The position numbers were made by a program, and so were the translations under genes. Shown one piece after another: positions 1-12,093 of a stretch of DNA of 64,000 bases. Location of the stretch: positions 183,914-247,913 of the forward strand of contig VZSF01007905.1 in the NCBI GenBank assembly GCA_013398295.1. The letters are read 5' to 3'. Under the pieces are notes generated by a model. It saw only the letters and a program-made list of their open reading frames with translations, had not been told where the DNA came from and searched no databases. Numbering within the stretch: position 1 is the stretch's first letter; each line of letters opens with the position of its first letter. Source of the DNA: Chionis minor (Eukaryota; Chordata; Aves; Charadriiformes; Chionididae).

Positions 1-465
1 GTGCTCCCCACCTGCATCCATGGCACTGGGGGGGGGTGGTGGTGAGGGGTGCCCGTGCCTGGTACAGGGGGGCTGCGGGGGGTACTGTGCTCTCTGCCTG
101 CATCCCTGTACTGGAGGGCACTGGGAGGGCTGCGGTCCTGGCTTGAGTATCCTCTGCCGGCAGAGCTGTCCTCCTGCCAGATCCATTTTGGGGGTGGGAG
201 GCACAGGAGCCACCAGGGAAGCTGTGTTCCCAAGCTGGATCCCCAGTACTTGGGAGCATAGGAGAACCCTTGGGGGTTGCCTCTTCCCCACCTGGGTCCC
301 TGATGCTGGGGAACTTGGTAGTGGAGGGGCCGTGCGCTCCTTGCCTGCATTCCCAGCCTGTGGCGGGGGGGAGGAGGAGGGACTGCAGGATGCAACACCG
401 GTGGGCTGAACACCCCCATCCCCTGCGGAGCCTGCTGACCGCTGTGCACCTCTCTCCCCCCGCAG
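1..465 (+). other. HES1: HES1 intron 3 (3' part)
   Basis: This GC-rich stretch ends in a pyrimidine tract and CAG at 463-465, directly before the first codon fragment of the last HES1 exon, so it reads as the end of intron 3. It contains several degenerate copies of a motif like CTGCCTGCATCC followed by G-runs (near 11, 96 and 342), which looks like a decayed GC-rich minisatellite. Open frames through it have no recognisable protein features. Confidence 0.75.
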
Positions 466-950
466 CCGCGCTGAGCACAGACCCCACGGTGCTGGGCAAG
501 TACCGCGCTGGCTTCAGTGAGTGCATGAATGAGGTGACACGGTTCCTCTCCACCTGCGAGGGCGTCAACACCGAGGTGCGCACCCGGCTCCTGGGCCACC
601 TGGCCAGCTGCATGACCCAGATCAACGCCATGAACTACCCTGCGCCCCCCCCACCGCCACCTCTGCCACCAGCCGCAGCCTTTGGGCCACCTCTGGTGCC
701 ACCGGGCAGTGGCGCGGGGCCGCTCCCGGGTATGCCCTGCAAACCAGGTGCCGACGTAGCCAAGGTGTACGGTGGCTTCCAGCTGCTGCCGGCCTCTGAT
801 GGGCAATTCGCCTTCCTCATCCCCAGCACCGCCTTTGCTCCCGGCGGTGCTGTGCTGCCCCTGTATGGTGGCCCACCCACGGCTGCCACTGCCGCCTCAC
901 CGCCTGGCCCACCACCTGGCACGGCTGACTCGGTCTGGAGACCCTGGTGA
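466..950 (+). CDS. HES1: HES1 terminal coding exon (Orange domain, Pro-rich region, WRPW)
   Basis: This is the last coding exon of the bHLH-Orange transcriptional repressor HES1, a nuclear effector of Notch that recruits Groucho/TLE. It is partial: the bHLH region lies upstream of the window. The acceptor (CAG at 463-465) leaves a two-base codon remainder, and translation starts [17 protein letters not shown], the Orange domain, with the HES1-type stretch [17 protein letters not shown] followed by [21 protein letters not shown] Pro/Ala-rich linker follows, then [18 protein letters not shown], which is diagnostic of HES1 rather than HES4, and the Groucho-recruiting tetrapeptide WRPW immediately before TGA. 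Mammalian HES1 has two further residues (RN) after WRPW, so this protein ends on the tetrapeptide itself. Synteny with CPN2, LRRC15 and GP5 supports HES1. Confidence 0.94.
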
Positions 951-1195
951 GGGTGGCAGGCACTGGACTGGACTGAGCACTGCGCCCCGTGCTGCTGGCA
1001 CGGCTGTACATAGGTTATATGTTCATATTGGATTGTGCCTTTGTACCATAGCACTCCCTCGACAGTGTTTCGTGTTTTACACGAGATCTTTTTTTCCTCC
1101 TTTCCCTCCCCTTCCTTATGTGACACCAAAGATTGGGGGTTTTTTCTTTTTTTTTTTTTAATGCTCTTAAAATAAAAGTGTCCCTTCCATTTTGG
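951..1195 (+). other. HES1: HES1 3' UTR with miR-9-type and Pumilio-type sites
   Basis: The non-coding tail runs from the TGA to just beyond the poly(A) signal. It becomes T-rich after 1080. TGTACATA at 1005-1012 fits the Pumilio consensus UGUANAUA. ACCAAAGA at 1125-1132 is a perfect 8-mer complement to the miR-9 seed. Regulation of HES1 by miR-9 is established in vertebrates, where it tunes HES1 oscillation. The cleavage position is inferred from the signal. Confidence 0.8.
1171..1176 (+). terminator. HES1: HES1 polyadenylation signal AATAAA
   Basis: A canonical AATAAA lies about 220 nt after the HES1 stop codon, following a T-run and preceding T/G-rich sequence suited to a downstream element. 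Confidence 0.85.
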
Positions 1196-1199
1196 AAGG

Positions 1200-4100
1200 C
1201 CTTTGGAGATAAGTTGGAGTGCTGGCATGTGTGCATAGGAGAGTGAGGCCAGCTCCTGGCTGCTTGTGGATCCTGCTGCTCCAGGGCTGCCTTGTCCTGC
1301 TCTCCAGGCTAGAGCTGTCACTCAGACCCTCTGTCCCCTCTGTCTTGTGAAATCACCTGGCCCCTCTCCCTGCCCCGGGGCAGATGCAATTACTGCTTCC
1401 TTGGGAGCAGCTCGACTGATCAGACTTGTTAAAAAGATCTTGTGTTTGCAGAGCTGGTGAATGCGCTGCGGGAGGCACCTCTGCTCTGTTCCTGCCTCCT
1501 CGGGCTGATGGAGTGGAGTAGCCCAGGTAAAGCAAGGTGGATTCGGCATGGAGCCTGACAGCCCAGCTCCCGGTCTAGGCTGCCCGGGTGAGCCTCCTGC
1601 CCTGGACCCGGAGGGGCCCGCTCCCAGCTGTGGTGTAAATCGCAAATGACTTTAGTCAGTTGATTTAGAGAGCGGTGCCTGCCAGCTTCTCGTGTTACAA
1701 AAACACCGTCTCTCTGGGCAGGACAAGCCTGACACGAGTGCTCCTGGCTGACAGGCTGCAGCAGGCGCTGGGCACCACCTCCACCTGGACTTAAAAGCAC
1801 AGAGCTGTTCCCAGCCCTGAGCACCAGCCAGGCTCTGCTTGATGATTAATGCTCTGCATGTGTTTTTGATAGAGTTGGGCATTTCCTCTGCTGTTATATG
1901 GAAAACATGTGTCTGGGGGAGTGATGTGGGGCTGTGCGGACTATCTCTGTAACAGTGAGCAGCAACTGACCCCGTTGACTTGGTCATGCCCCATTTCCAG
2001 GCAAGATGCAAGCCCTAGATAGAGGTGAGTGGCAGTCTCTGGTTACAGCTTGCGTTGCCCTTCTTAACAAGTCCTAACTCGGAGCGGACAGCTTTAAACC
2101 GTGCCAGGATCCACTGGGGATTCCTTCCAAATCCTGCTGCAAAAGCTTGTTGGATTTTGTCCGGATCAGCCAGGTGCTTGACTGTATCCAGGTGCTGGGG
2201 AAATGAAAGGGGGAGAGTGTGAGACCAGACAGATTAAACCTGCTGGGGTTTGAATTGCTCCCCAGCTTCCCCCCGCTGCTTCTCCCTGTATATAAACAGA
2301 GCCTCCTGATCTGAAAATACTTCTTGAGATGGATTTTTGGGGAGGCGTCCGGGATACCTCTCTGCAGGGCATACTTATGAGGATGGGGCCAGTGGCAGCT
2401 CCATTTTAAAGGGGGCTGCAGGGGATGGGTGACGCAGCAGAACTTCCCCTCCTCAGTCTCCGAGTGCCTTTGCTGCCCTGTCTACGTTGCCACCCTGGCA
2501 GTGGCCTCTTGCAGCCAGGTTTTGTGTGCCAGGCTTGGGAATGTTGGATTTGCTGTCCCTTGGCGGGTGTGTAGCTGTACAGGCTGAGCCCGTCTTCCCT
2601 TCCACCAGTCATAGTGTCACCTTTCTGTGCTGGAGGTACCGAGGGCAGGACTGAGCTCGCCTTGTGTTCAGAGAAGCACTCGCAGGACCTGTCTGGGAAT
2701 CGCATCAGAGCAGCTCCTGCTGCTGGACAGCCTGCCTGGAGCTGATGCAGACCAGTAATGTATCACCTGTAAGAGCGAAGGCTGTTCCAGCTTAGGAGTG
2801 TCTTCCTTTTCTGCTGAAGCAGTTGGTTTGGAAAGAGCATTAGAGGAGGGGGAAGGGGGGGAAAGAGACTTTGCTGTAGGCTAATGGAGAACACATAGCA
2901 GATCCAGGAGCGAAAGACAAGATGAACCTATTTGCTAATGGAGTTTAAATAGCCTAGTATAAAGCAGATACGCCGTGCTTGGACCAGTTTCTCCAAAGCT
3001 TTCTGTGTTTACTCTATCCCACTGCCTGTTGACATGAGAGATCTGTTTGAGTTTGTGAGCTTTGAGGGGATCAGAGCAATTCCCAGGAGCTGCGCTCTTG
3101 ATGCCAATTCACTGAGCCCGTGTCAAATTGGGATGACAAATGCAGGCGGTGGGTCCGTGGATCGTTACGTGCAAGGAGCTGCCCTTCAGGTGCAGCGGGG
3201 GCCTTCAAACTGGTGCTGTGGGATGAGCCGGCCATGGTAAAGGAGGGCTGGGGGTGCCGTGGAAGGCGCAGGGCTGAGCTGCTGGATGCCGGCCTCTCGT
3301 TTTCCTGCCACCCTGCATGGGGCTGGGCAGGACAAATAGGAAAATGAACTGGACTCTGTGCTGCCAGATGGGACACAGCTCCTGTCGGCTTCCCTGGAGA
3401 GCCTGGCCAGCCCTGCCTGCCAGCAGAGAGGACCCCCGGGGAGGGCTGGAGCCAGGTCTGTCCCTCTCGAATTATGGCTCCTGGGCAAGTAAGTGGTTTG
3501 CCACAGTCTGGTGTGTGAGTTTGCAGCTCGGAGAGCACTGAGCTGGGGAAGCAGAGCTGCATTGCTGCCTGCAGCCTACCTGCACAGGGCTCCCCTGGCA
3601 GAGGGCTCTGTCTGCCGTGCCCACCACCGGGCTGACATCCCTGGCTGCCCCTCGCATCCCTGCAGCTCCCTTCCATCGGCCGCTGCTGCCGTCCCGGGAA
3701 ACCTGTCATTAAAGTCAATTAACTTTTCCCACACTCCTCGTGAGCGGTGTAAAAACCCCTCCTCGCTTCCTCCTTGGCTCTTAAGTGCTACCATATGGCA
3801 CGGCCCCCCCCTCCCAGTCCCCCCCCGCGCCCGCCCTGCCTTTGATTCCAGCCAGACAGCCGGAGCTTTATGATTTAAGCCGGGAGAGCCCTCGTACCAA
3901 GCCCTGGGCCGCTCTGCGGCCAAGGTGGTTTTTTTAGCAGGCAAGGCTGTTTTCTGGCAGGAAATGAATAGCTCCCAGATGAGCTCAGGAACCTGAGAGG
4001 TCGTGAGAAAGGAGCGAACCCCCGGCGCGGTGGCGGGCTGCCAGGCGGCATGGGGAGCGCGGGAGGGAGCGCGCCGCCGGCACACGAGCCCGCTCCGGCT

Positions 4101-7100
4101 CCCGCTGGCAGGCGGCGAGGCTGAACGCCGGCAGCCTGCCGCCGCACGCCTCGGACGAGACCCGGCCCTGCGGCCCCCCGGCCGGCTGTCCCAAACCATC
4201 GTCCTCGCTCGTGCCAGGGGCCCGTGGCTGCCGCCTGACCTTGGGCTGGGATCCAGGCCTCTGGCCCACGGGGGCGTGGGGATGGTGAAAAAGCAGCCTG
4301 GCAGCCGGGCTGGGATTTAGGGGGAGTGAGGTGGGTTGTCTGGGGGTCCCAGGGTAAGACCCCTTGGGACTGGCACTGCAGACCTCCCTGGGGGCTAGCA
4401 CGCTGCGGGGTGTGAGTGGGTTGGGGATGGCTGCTTGCTGCAGGGACCAGGGTGCTCCAGCCCTGCGGCTCCCTCCCAGGGCATGCAATTCCCAACAGCG
4501 GGGCCAGATCCTGTCCAGACCCAGGGAGCCCATGGCGGGGGCTTGTGGCTGGAGGCCAGCACCCGCCTGTGCTGTGGCACTGCCCCTGGGGCAGGGTGGG
4601 GAAGGGGACCTGTGATTTACAGGGGTGACGTGTTTTACTTAAAACAAGTCAAACGAAAGCCCAGTTTGTTTTGCGGAGTGCAGACTTCCTGGGGGGTTCA
4701 GCCCAGACAAATGACTCCCGCTCCTGTTCACTAAACATTTGTGGCCAGCCACGCCATCAGCTGGTGCTGGGGACGGCATTCCTGCCTGAGCTGGGACAAA
4801 CTTCTCCCCTTCCCAGCCTCTGCAGCAGGAGCTATTTCCAATGTCCCCTGCCCCAACATAGCTGTCTCCCTGGCACAGCCATGCCGGAGCCATGCCCCTG
4901 GGGTACCAGCTCCCAATGACGGTGCCTTGCAAATGTCCAGGGACAGTGATTTGACCCACACGGGCTCTGGTTCGCACTTCTCGTGCACAGCTGTGGCTCA
5001 GCCCTGGGCTGGCACCTGTGGTGAGCACTGGGAGCAGGCTGGGGACACGTGGGGCTCGCTCCGCAGCCAAGGTGTCACGGGGGCTGTGACACCAGAGGGG
5101 TGCAGGGCTGGGGGGGGGTGTTTGCCGAGGGGGCTGCGGGGGCAGCAGTGCAGGGCAGAGGTGCTGTGCCGAAGGACAGGTAGGGCTACCTGTAATCTGT
5201 GACGATTAGGAAGCTGTTTCCAGACAGGGTTTATTGCCAATAAAGCCAGCTCAGCACAACTGCCGGGGCATTAACTCATATCTGCCCAGCACAAGAGCCC
5301 TGGGCTTTGCCTTCAGGCCCGAGCAGACCAAACGCCCGTGGCAGGACATGGCACAGCCTTCCCACGCTGGGGACACAGCCACCACCCTGCACGGGTGGGA
5401 CGTGCCACCGCGGCATGTGCTCCCAAAGCCCCCGGCCCCAGCTCCCTTTGCCTGCTGCCTGCCCCTCGGGGGGAAGCAGTGGGAGCCAAGCCGTAGGGGC
5501 AAAGGGTCCGTACCGAACTCCTGAGGGGTTCAGCTGTACAAAAGCAGTGTCCCGCTTAATTAAGCAGACGTGCTGTAACGAGCCTGCCAGCACACCAGTG
5601 CGGCTCAGGCAGCTCCGCTAGAGCAGAGGCTGGGACTCAGCCTTGCCGTGGGACTGGGACACGTGGTGGCCCAGGGGCTGGCAGCCAGGGCAGGGTCACC
5701 CTCTGACTCCCCGCGAAGCCACATCTCCCTTTGTGTCCTCCCAGCCCCCCGAGGAAACACAGCCTGTCTCCCATCCAGCCTGCTGCTGCTTAGCACCTCT
5801 CCAGAAGTTATCCCTAAAATTGCCCCTGGAGTGGGGCCTCCGCTGGGTCCTTCCTGCCCGCGCGGTGTCCCGTGCCATCCCTGGGCTGTGGGCTCCCATC
5901 TCGCCTCCCAGCCCTGCCAGCACTGGTACCGCCAGCGAACATGCCTGCCCTGCAAGGGAGACGTCTGGGGAGCCGTGGCAGGACTGGGAGGAGGCTGCTC
6001 TCTGCTTTGGGTCCTCGAGGACAGGGATGGCACCAACCACTCTGGTTGTGGGAGCACCGGGGTGCCTCACAAGAGTATTTCCACAGATGTCCTGTGTTTT
6101 GTTGGCCTTTTTTGGCTGCCGAGGAGGTCAGAGGGCTGTCGGCAACAAGTGGAGGCTGCTGCGGCTCTTCCTGCTGCAGAAGATGGGCTGCAGCTCTGTT
6201 CTCTGGAAAACATTATGAGTTCTTGAAACCGTAAAACAATCTGGCTGGTGTCTCTCCCTCTGACGTTGGAAATCTGGACAGTGTTTGTACCAAGAGAGGG
6301 AGCAGGATGTAGAGAAGCATGCCGAACCTCACAGTTACGTATCTTGCCTGGCTCTCGCTCCTGCAGCCCTGCTGCAGCCCAGGCACAGAAAAACCCTCAT
6401 CTCTTTTGGCAGCGCCGACACACATAGGGCATCTGCCAAAGAGGGGAGACAGTTCTGGGCCTGAGCCCACCGCAGCCCAGCAGCATCCTCACTGAGGCTA
6501 ACGACTAGTATAAAGCAGGACCAAAACAGGCTGATCCCACCAGGCTGGGGGAACATTTGGCTTTGTTTGCAGCTCCAGCATCAGGCTGAGCCTTTTCCCC
6601 GCCTCCATCAGCAACAGGCTCAGCTCCAGACCTGGAAGACAACCTGCCTTTGTCCCAGCAGTGAAATGAATCCTGTTTATGGTCGGGGAGAGCAAATGGC
6701 CCGTTGCACTCGAGGGCTTAACTGCAACATGTAAATGCGGAGCAATACCAGAGTCCTTCCTGGCTACAGAGGAAAGACCAGGACATCCTTCAGGGCTGCA
6801 TCGCGGTGGGTGATGGAGGAGACGGTGAGCCTGGAAGGGGATGGGGGAGCGTTGGGATGATGATGCATCAGGATGAACCCTTCCACTAGGCAGCATTCCC
6901 AACCAAACCAGTCCCACGTATGGTGAATCAACAGGTAAATCAGAGCCCTCATCCCCAGCTCTGCATCCGTGAGGGCTCCGGCTGGTCAGCAGCCGCACAA
7001 GGGTGAGGACCCTGGTGGGCCTGATGGATGCTTCCTTTCTCCCTGCAGCCAAGCCTCACTCCTTGCCACGGGGTCGGCACTGGCTCGTCCCACAGCCCAG

Positions 7101-10100
7101 AGCTCTGTACTTCCCTTCCCACGGGGCGGCTTGCTTTCAGCCGTCCTTCGGCTTTCATTGTGCTCTGAAACAGAGGGGCTGGCAGCTGGACGGCTCGGGC
7201 TGGTGTTCCTGAGCCGGCTCCAAGCAGCTGTTTGTGCTCGCAGGCGGCGCTGGCGCTCCCTGCCTTCCCTGCTGGGCTCAGCTGCGTGAGGGCAGGCTGC
7301 GGGCAGAGGCTGTGGGCAGCCCCCTGCCTGCGGCGCTCCCTGTTCGGGTCAGCTAGCCCCGGAGGTTTTGAGAATGGGTCTGGTGCTGGGCACTGGGGTC
7401 ACGTCTCCCCAGAGGGTTGAGGAGCTGGACCCCCATGGCCCCTCACTGCTGGACAAATGGCCAAGGGCAGCGGGATGGGAGCAGGCAAAGAGGCAAAGGG
7501 GAGAGGGGCATGGCTGCAAGCTGCATTGTGCCTGCTCAGCGAGCGTCACAGCGCACAAGGGTCACAAGGCGCCTCTCGGGGAGCTCCTCCAGTGCCGAGG
7601 CAGCCCATGGCACAGCCACCGCTCCCTCCTCCTGCCCTCACCCCTGTGGCAGACTTTGCACGGGGCGAGGGCTCCCTTATCGCCCGGTGTCTGCCTGTCT
7701 GGAGGAGCACGCTGCAGACGAGACTAGTTAACCATCACCCATGGGAAACAGGACAGGAAAAGGTCTGGCGGGACGGGCTATCCGTGGCCCCTCATCCTTC
7801 ATGGGGGAGGCTCAGACCCCAGCTGGCCCCATGCACTCGCTAGTGGCTGCGGGCTGCTCCAGCGGCGCCTCCGGTGTCAGCCACATTTCACAGCTCAGAG
7901 TTGTTGCTCCTGCGTTAAAGGCCTCTGAGACCCCCCCTCCCAAGGTAAACAGGAGCCAGTTTATTGCTCTCTAGAGTCGTTTCCTGGGGAGGTCAGGAGG
8001 GCTCTCCTTGGGGCTTGTGATAGCCTGCTAAGCTCTGCTGAGCCAAGGCGTTATGAGAGCACCATGCACTGGGAAGAACAACATTTAGCCCTGGGGATGC
8101 CTGCAGCCTGCTCTGAACCTTGGGACAAAGTCCTGTTTGTCTTCCCTTGGTCTTCAGGGTGCTGTGCTCTGGGCTCCCCTGCCCGCTTGTTTATGGCACT
8201 GATGCAGAAAATTGTGATGGCTGTAGTTACCAGTGGTTTGCTGATTGAGCGCCTGCCCTGTTTGCCAGGCCAGAGACAAAAGCCCTAAATCCCCTTCCAA
8301 GGTTTGAAACTGTGTCATCCCAACAGGTAAGAAGGGGAAGGGATTTGCTTAAAGAGTGCCTGGGCATACAATAAGACCGGTGCACCTCTGGGCAGGAGCA
8401 ACACCAGCATCCCTGGGGACTGCCCTGTAATGCCGGTTCACCGCCCCCGCGTGCCTCCCTGCGCCAGGGAGGCAGCTGGGCACCCCCACACTCCCTCCGG
8501 GCTTCGTGTGCGGGAGGCCGACCCCCGCACAGGCTGCCAGCTCTTCTTCTGGCACCGATCCCTCTGCAGCTCAGGAAAATTGGCAGAAAGCTTCCACCGG
8601 GGAGGCGAGACACCGTGGACTCAGGCTCCATGTGCCTGAGCCAGCCCAGCATCCTGGGAGACTGCTCCTTGCAGGGTCCCTGCCTCCAGCTGGATGCTGT
8701 CGGGAGGGTCCGCAGGCTTTTGAGAGGGGGGGGAACCTCACCCCTTGTGCGAGACCCCAGCAGGAGCTCGGCAGCAGCTGCAGCGGGGCTGAGCAGAACG
8801 ATGCAAGATGTCTGGAGACGGCCAGCTACCGGCAGGAGCGCGTGGGAGAGGAGCTGCCTGCCACGGGGCTCTGCCTGCACGCAGGAGGGACCACACAGAC
8901 GCTTCGCGTCTGGCCCTTCGCAGCCTCGGGGCGCCTGCGAAGAGCAGCGCAGATTTTCCATCCATCCACCCTCGGGACTGGTCCCCCCTCCAGGGCTGCT
9001 CCATTACCCCAAAAAACAGGTTGGGGGGGCACAGTGCAGCCCCTGGCAGGGGGCTGGGGGAGCTGTGCCTGTTCTGCTGGGGGCTGGGTGGGCTGTCGGG
9101 CATCGGTGTGGGACCTGAGGGGGGTCACTATGGCCGAGGGAGCTTTGCACATGACCGTGGGGAGGAGAGAAGGAGGATCTGGCCAGACCTGGCGAGAAGG
9201 GCAGCAGAGCTGGAGCTGGCATCAGCACAGCACAGTGTGACGGGCATGGGGACATGTCCTGCAGCCACAGCCTCGTGCTGTACGAGCTGGGGAGCACCAG
9301 CAGCTTGGCTACAGCCCTGCCGAGCCCGCAGGGAAGCGCCCCATGCACAGCCACATCAGAGCACATTCGTGCAGAAAGGGTAAAACTTCAGATGCTGGGA
9401 GTTGTTTCAACCCCAGAGCCTCCTCAACAGCAAGCTGCCCTCCGGAGATCTCCCCTTCGGCCGCAGAATGGAAGCAGCAGCCTCAGCACTTTGGCAGGAG
9501 CAGCGAGCTTTCTGCCTCCCGGCCCTGCTGAATAGCAGCAGAATTCATTACAGCCCCGTTTCACTTCTCCCTCCAATTATCCCCCCGGACAATGGGCCAG
9601 GGCTGCGGCGGAAGGTCCCTTTCAGGAGGTGCCGGTGGCAGGACATGCTGCTGGGGCTCAGCCAAGAGCCCCTTTGCTGGAGGGCAGTGACCCGAGTCCA
9701 GCAAATGCCACTTTTGGGGCCGGGCGGTGAGAGCGTGCACAGGGCGGCAGGGCCAGCCCGGCACCGGGGAGCTGGGGGTGCCCCCCGCAGGGTGGGAAGC
9801 ACTTGTTAGCAAGAGCTAGCCCAAATCTGCGAAACACCTGCACTATGGGGCTGGTTTGGTCAAAAGTAAGATAGTGATGATTATTTAAGCACCGGAGTGA
9901 CATTTTATCTTTATAAACACAGGGGTGATTCGGCCCATCTGGCACTTCTCTCTGTGCAGTGACTTCGGAGCCAGCAAAGACCACAGGCACCACTTGCATC
10001 ACGGCTCTGACCCAAGGGACTTGAGCTCCTGCAGGTGACACCTTGTGTCCAAGGACCCAGATGTCTTCCTTGCTGCGCTGTGGCCACCCAGATCCCCACT

Positions 10101-11855
10101 CTCCAGCCAGCCACGTGTCGGCCATCAGCTGCTAAGGTGGAGAAACCGGCAGCAATCAGCACCAGAGCCTGGGGGGGCTCTCTGAGAGCCTGGAGTTGGG
10201 CTTGGGCGGGTCAAAAGATGAACATGACACTCAGGTAAGAGCTGGTCTTCACCAGTCCCTCCCTGGCTGCTTGGAGAGTCCCCTGTCTTGCAGAGATGCT
10301 CTGCCCCAGCCACGCTCACTGCACAGCTCCCCAAAGCCTTGCTCCTGGCCGGCAGAGCAGAACTCACTGGAGGAAGATTTGAGGGTGGCTGATGTTCGGA
10401 GCAAACTTTGGCATGGGGAAGGAGGGAAGGGGCAGGTGCCTGAAGCCTGCAGGCTTCCCGGGGGGATTTGCAGCTGTGCAGGCAGGGAGAGCCTGGAGAT
10501 TTACGCAGCCACCCCATCACTTCCACTGGCTTTGCAAGGTGTAAGGGCTGTTTTGGAGGAGCCAGCATAGGGGAGCGACTTTGCACCAGCAAGTCCAGTG
10601 CTGGCACACTTGAGACCATTGCTGCATGCGTGTCGCCAAAGCAGGCTGTGCCCCAAGCTGGAGAGCCTGCAGAGAAACCCCGGGAGATCGTGACAAGGGC
10701 TGAGGATGTTTCCGATGGAGGCAGACAGGACACTCAGCCTACTTAGTTTATCAGGAAGAAGATCAAGAGGTGGCTTGATTACAGTCACAAGGACCTTGGT
10801 GCGTAAGTACCTTGGCAGAAATAACAAGCCAGGTACTTAAGAGCTCTTTAATCTATCAGGGAAAAGCAAAACAAGGGCCAATTTGCTCCACATTTCTAGC
10901 AGTCCGGGTGATTAACTCCAGAAGGAGAGGCAGGAACACAGGCTGCCTTCTGGGGCTGCTGCAGAGCTGGCTGGGGGCTCCCACCCCAACATCAGCTGGA
11001 GCAGCATGTTTTACCTTGACATAGGTACAAGAAACTTTTGGAGGTAGCAGAGGGGCTGCAAGGCTGGGGCAGCATGGAGTGACCTGTCAAATGCTTCAGA
11101 TGCGGAGGGCACACCTCTGCTCGGCAGGTGAGGTGGCCAGTGCTGGTCCCTGTGACAAGGTAGGGTACAGGTGGCATTGTCCAGGAGCAGTGGTAGCGTG
11201 GCACAGGGCGGTTGGCTTTGGCCAGGGAATCTGCAAATTGGCATTTATGTTGAGATTGCAGCCGAAGGGTCTTTGTGCCAGAGGGAACTCCAGCTGCTGA
11301 GGTTTGAGCTCCCGAGCAGAGGGATGGTTGATCCCCGCTCTGCAAGCTCACAAACCCAACTGAAGTTCTCCAGGCCACAGAGGAGCCGGATCTCCCAGCA
11401 GCCAGCAGCAGCCGGGGCTGATCCCGGTAATGCGCCCCTCGGATCTCCTGCTGGACACAGCTAACAGGTACTGGGCAGCTGCATCTCCATCGTGCCAACA
11501 GCACAGCGAAGCAGAAAGAGGAACAGAGCACTCACCCCACGGAGCCATTCGTGTTTCTATTTAAATCCCATTTCCCCCCTCCTTTTTACAGTTTTCTGGT
11601 TAAGAGTCAACAGCCTGGCCATGGCCCTGTAGCAAAGCATCAGGAAGAGCCTTGGCTTGGGGGGGGTGGCGTGGGGCCCCCCGTGCAGCCCTGATGCCCG
11701 GCGTGCCGCCAGCGGGGCTAACAAAAGGCCAGCAGCGGGGCCAGCCCGTGCTGGGAGCGCCGCGGTGCCGCTGCTGAATAGCTCTTCCCGCACAGAGGAG
11801 GGCATGAAGAGGCGTAATCAAATAAGGGTATCAGCATGGTGCTTCTTGAACGGCA
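1200..11855. other. HES1 downstream intergenic region, part 1
   Basis: I see no credible gene in these ~10.7 kb. Reading frames are short or G/C-biased with no recognisable domain, signal peptide or paired splice sites. The region alternates GC-rich spacer with AT-richer islands that look constrained. Examples are around 2750-3080, 3700-3990 (which holds the extended core TGTGGGAA of RBPJ on the - strand at 3726-3733), 5200-5290, 9530-9600 and 10780-10920. Notch-responsive and tissue enhancers of HES1 are plausible here, but nothing is proven from one sequence. Confidence 0.6.
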
Positions 11856-12093
11856 CTCCCAGCGTGAGCCGGCGGCGGGGCCGGGCGGAGGTGACAGGTA
11901 TCTTTATCCTGCCACGCAGGAGAGCTCCAACGTCCCGCTGGCAGGAATTTGTCTGCAAATTTTCCCCCATTGAAAGGAGCGAGGCGGCCGGTGAGGCACA
12001 GGCTGAGATGATCGCTTGATTAAGGCCGGGGCAGGCGAGGTGGAGAGACGGGGCAGCTCCCGGGGAGCCGTGCTCCCAGCCCTTAACCTCTCC
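11856..12093. repeat. Duplicated non-coding element A1 (paired with 25093-25313)
   Basis: This element recurs in the same orientation 13,237 bases downstream. Positions 11876-11976 (101 bases) are identical to 25113-25213. Homology continues on both sides with a few substitutions and one ~17-base indel near 11985-12005, ending at the shared CCCTTAACCTCT. The identical core holds two perfect inverted repeats, TCCTGC-CAC-GCAGGA (11907-11921) and AATTTG-TCTG-CAAATT (11946-11961), plus a GATA-like TTTATC. It has no transposon hallmarks and no coding frame shared by the two copies. A duplicated enhancer-like element is the best reading. Confidence 0.85.

Noticed and set aside
466..950. HES4 rather than HES1
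   Set aside because: The [16 protein letters not shown] and [18 protein letters not shown] segments are HES1-type, and the neighbours are those of HES1 at human 3q29.
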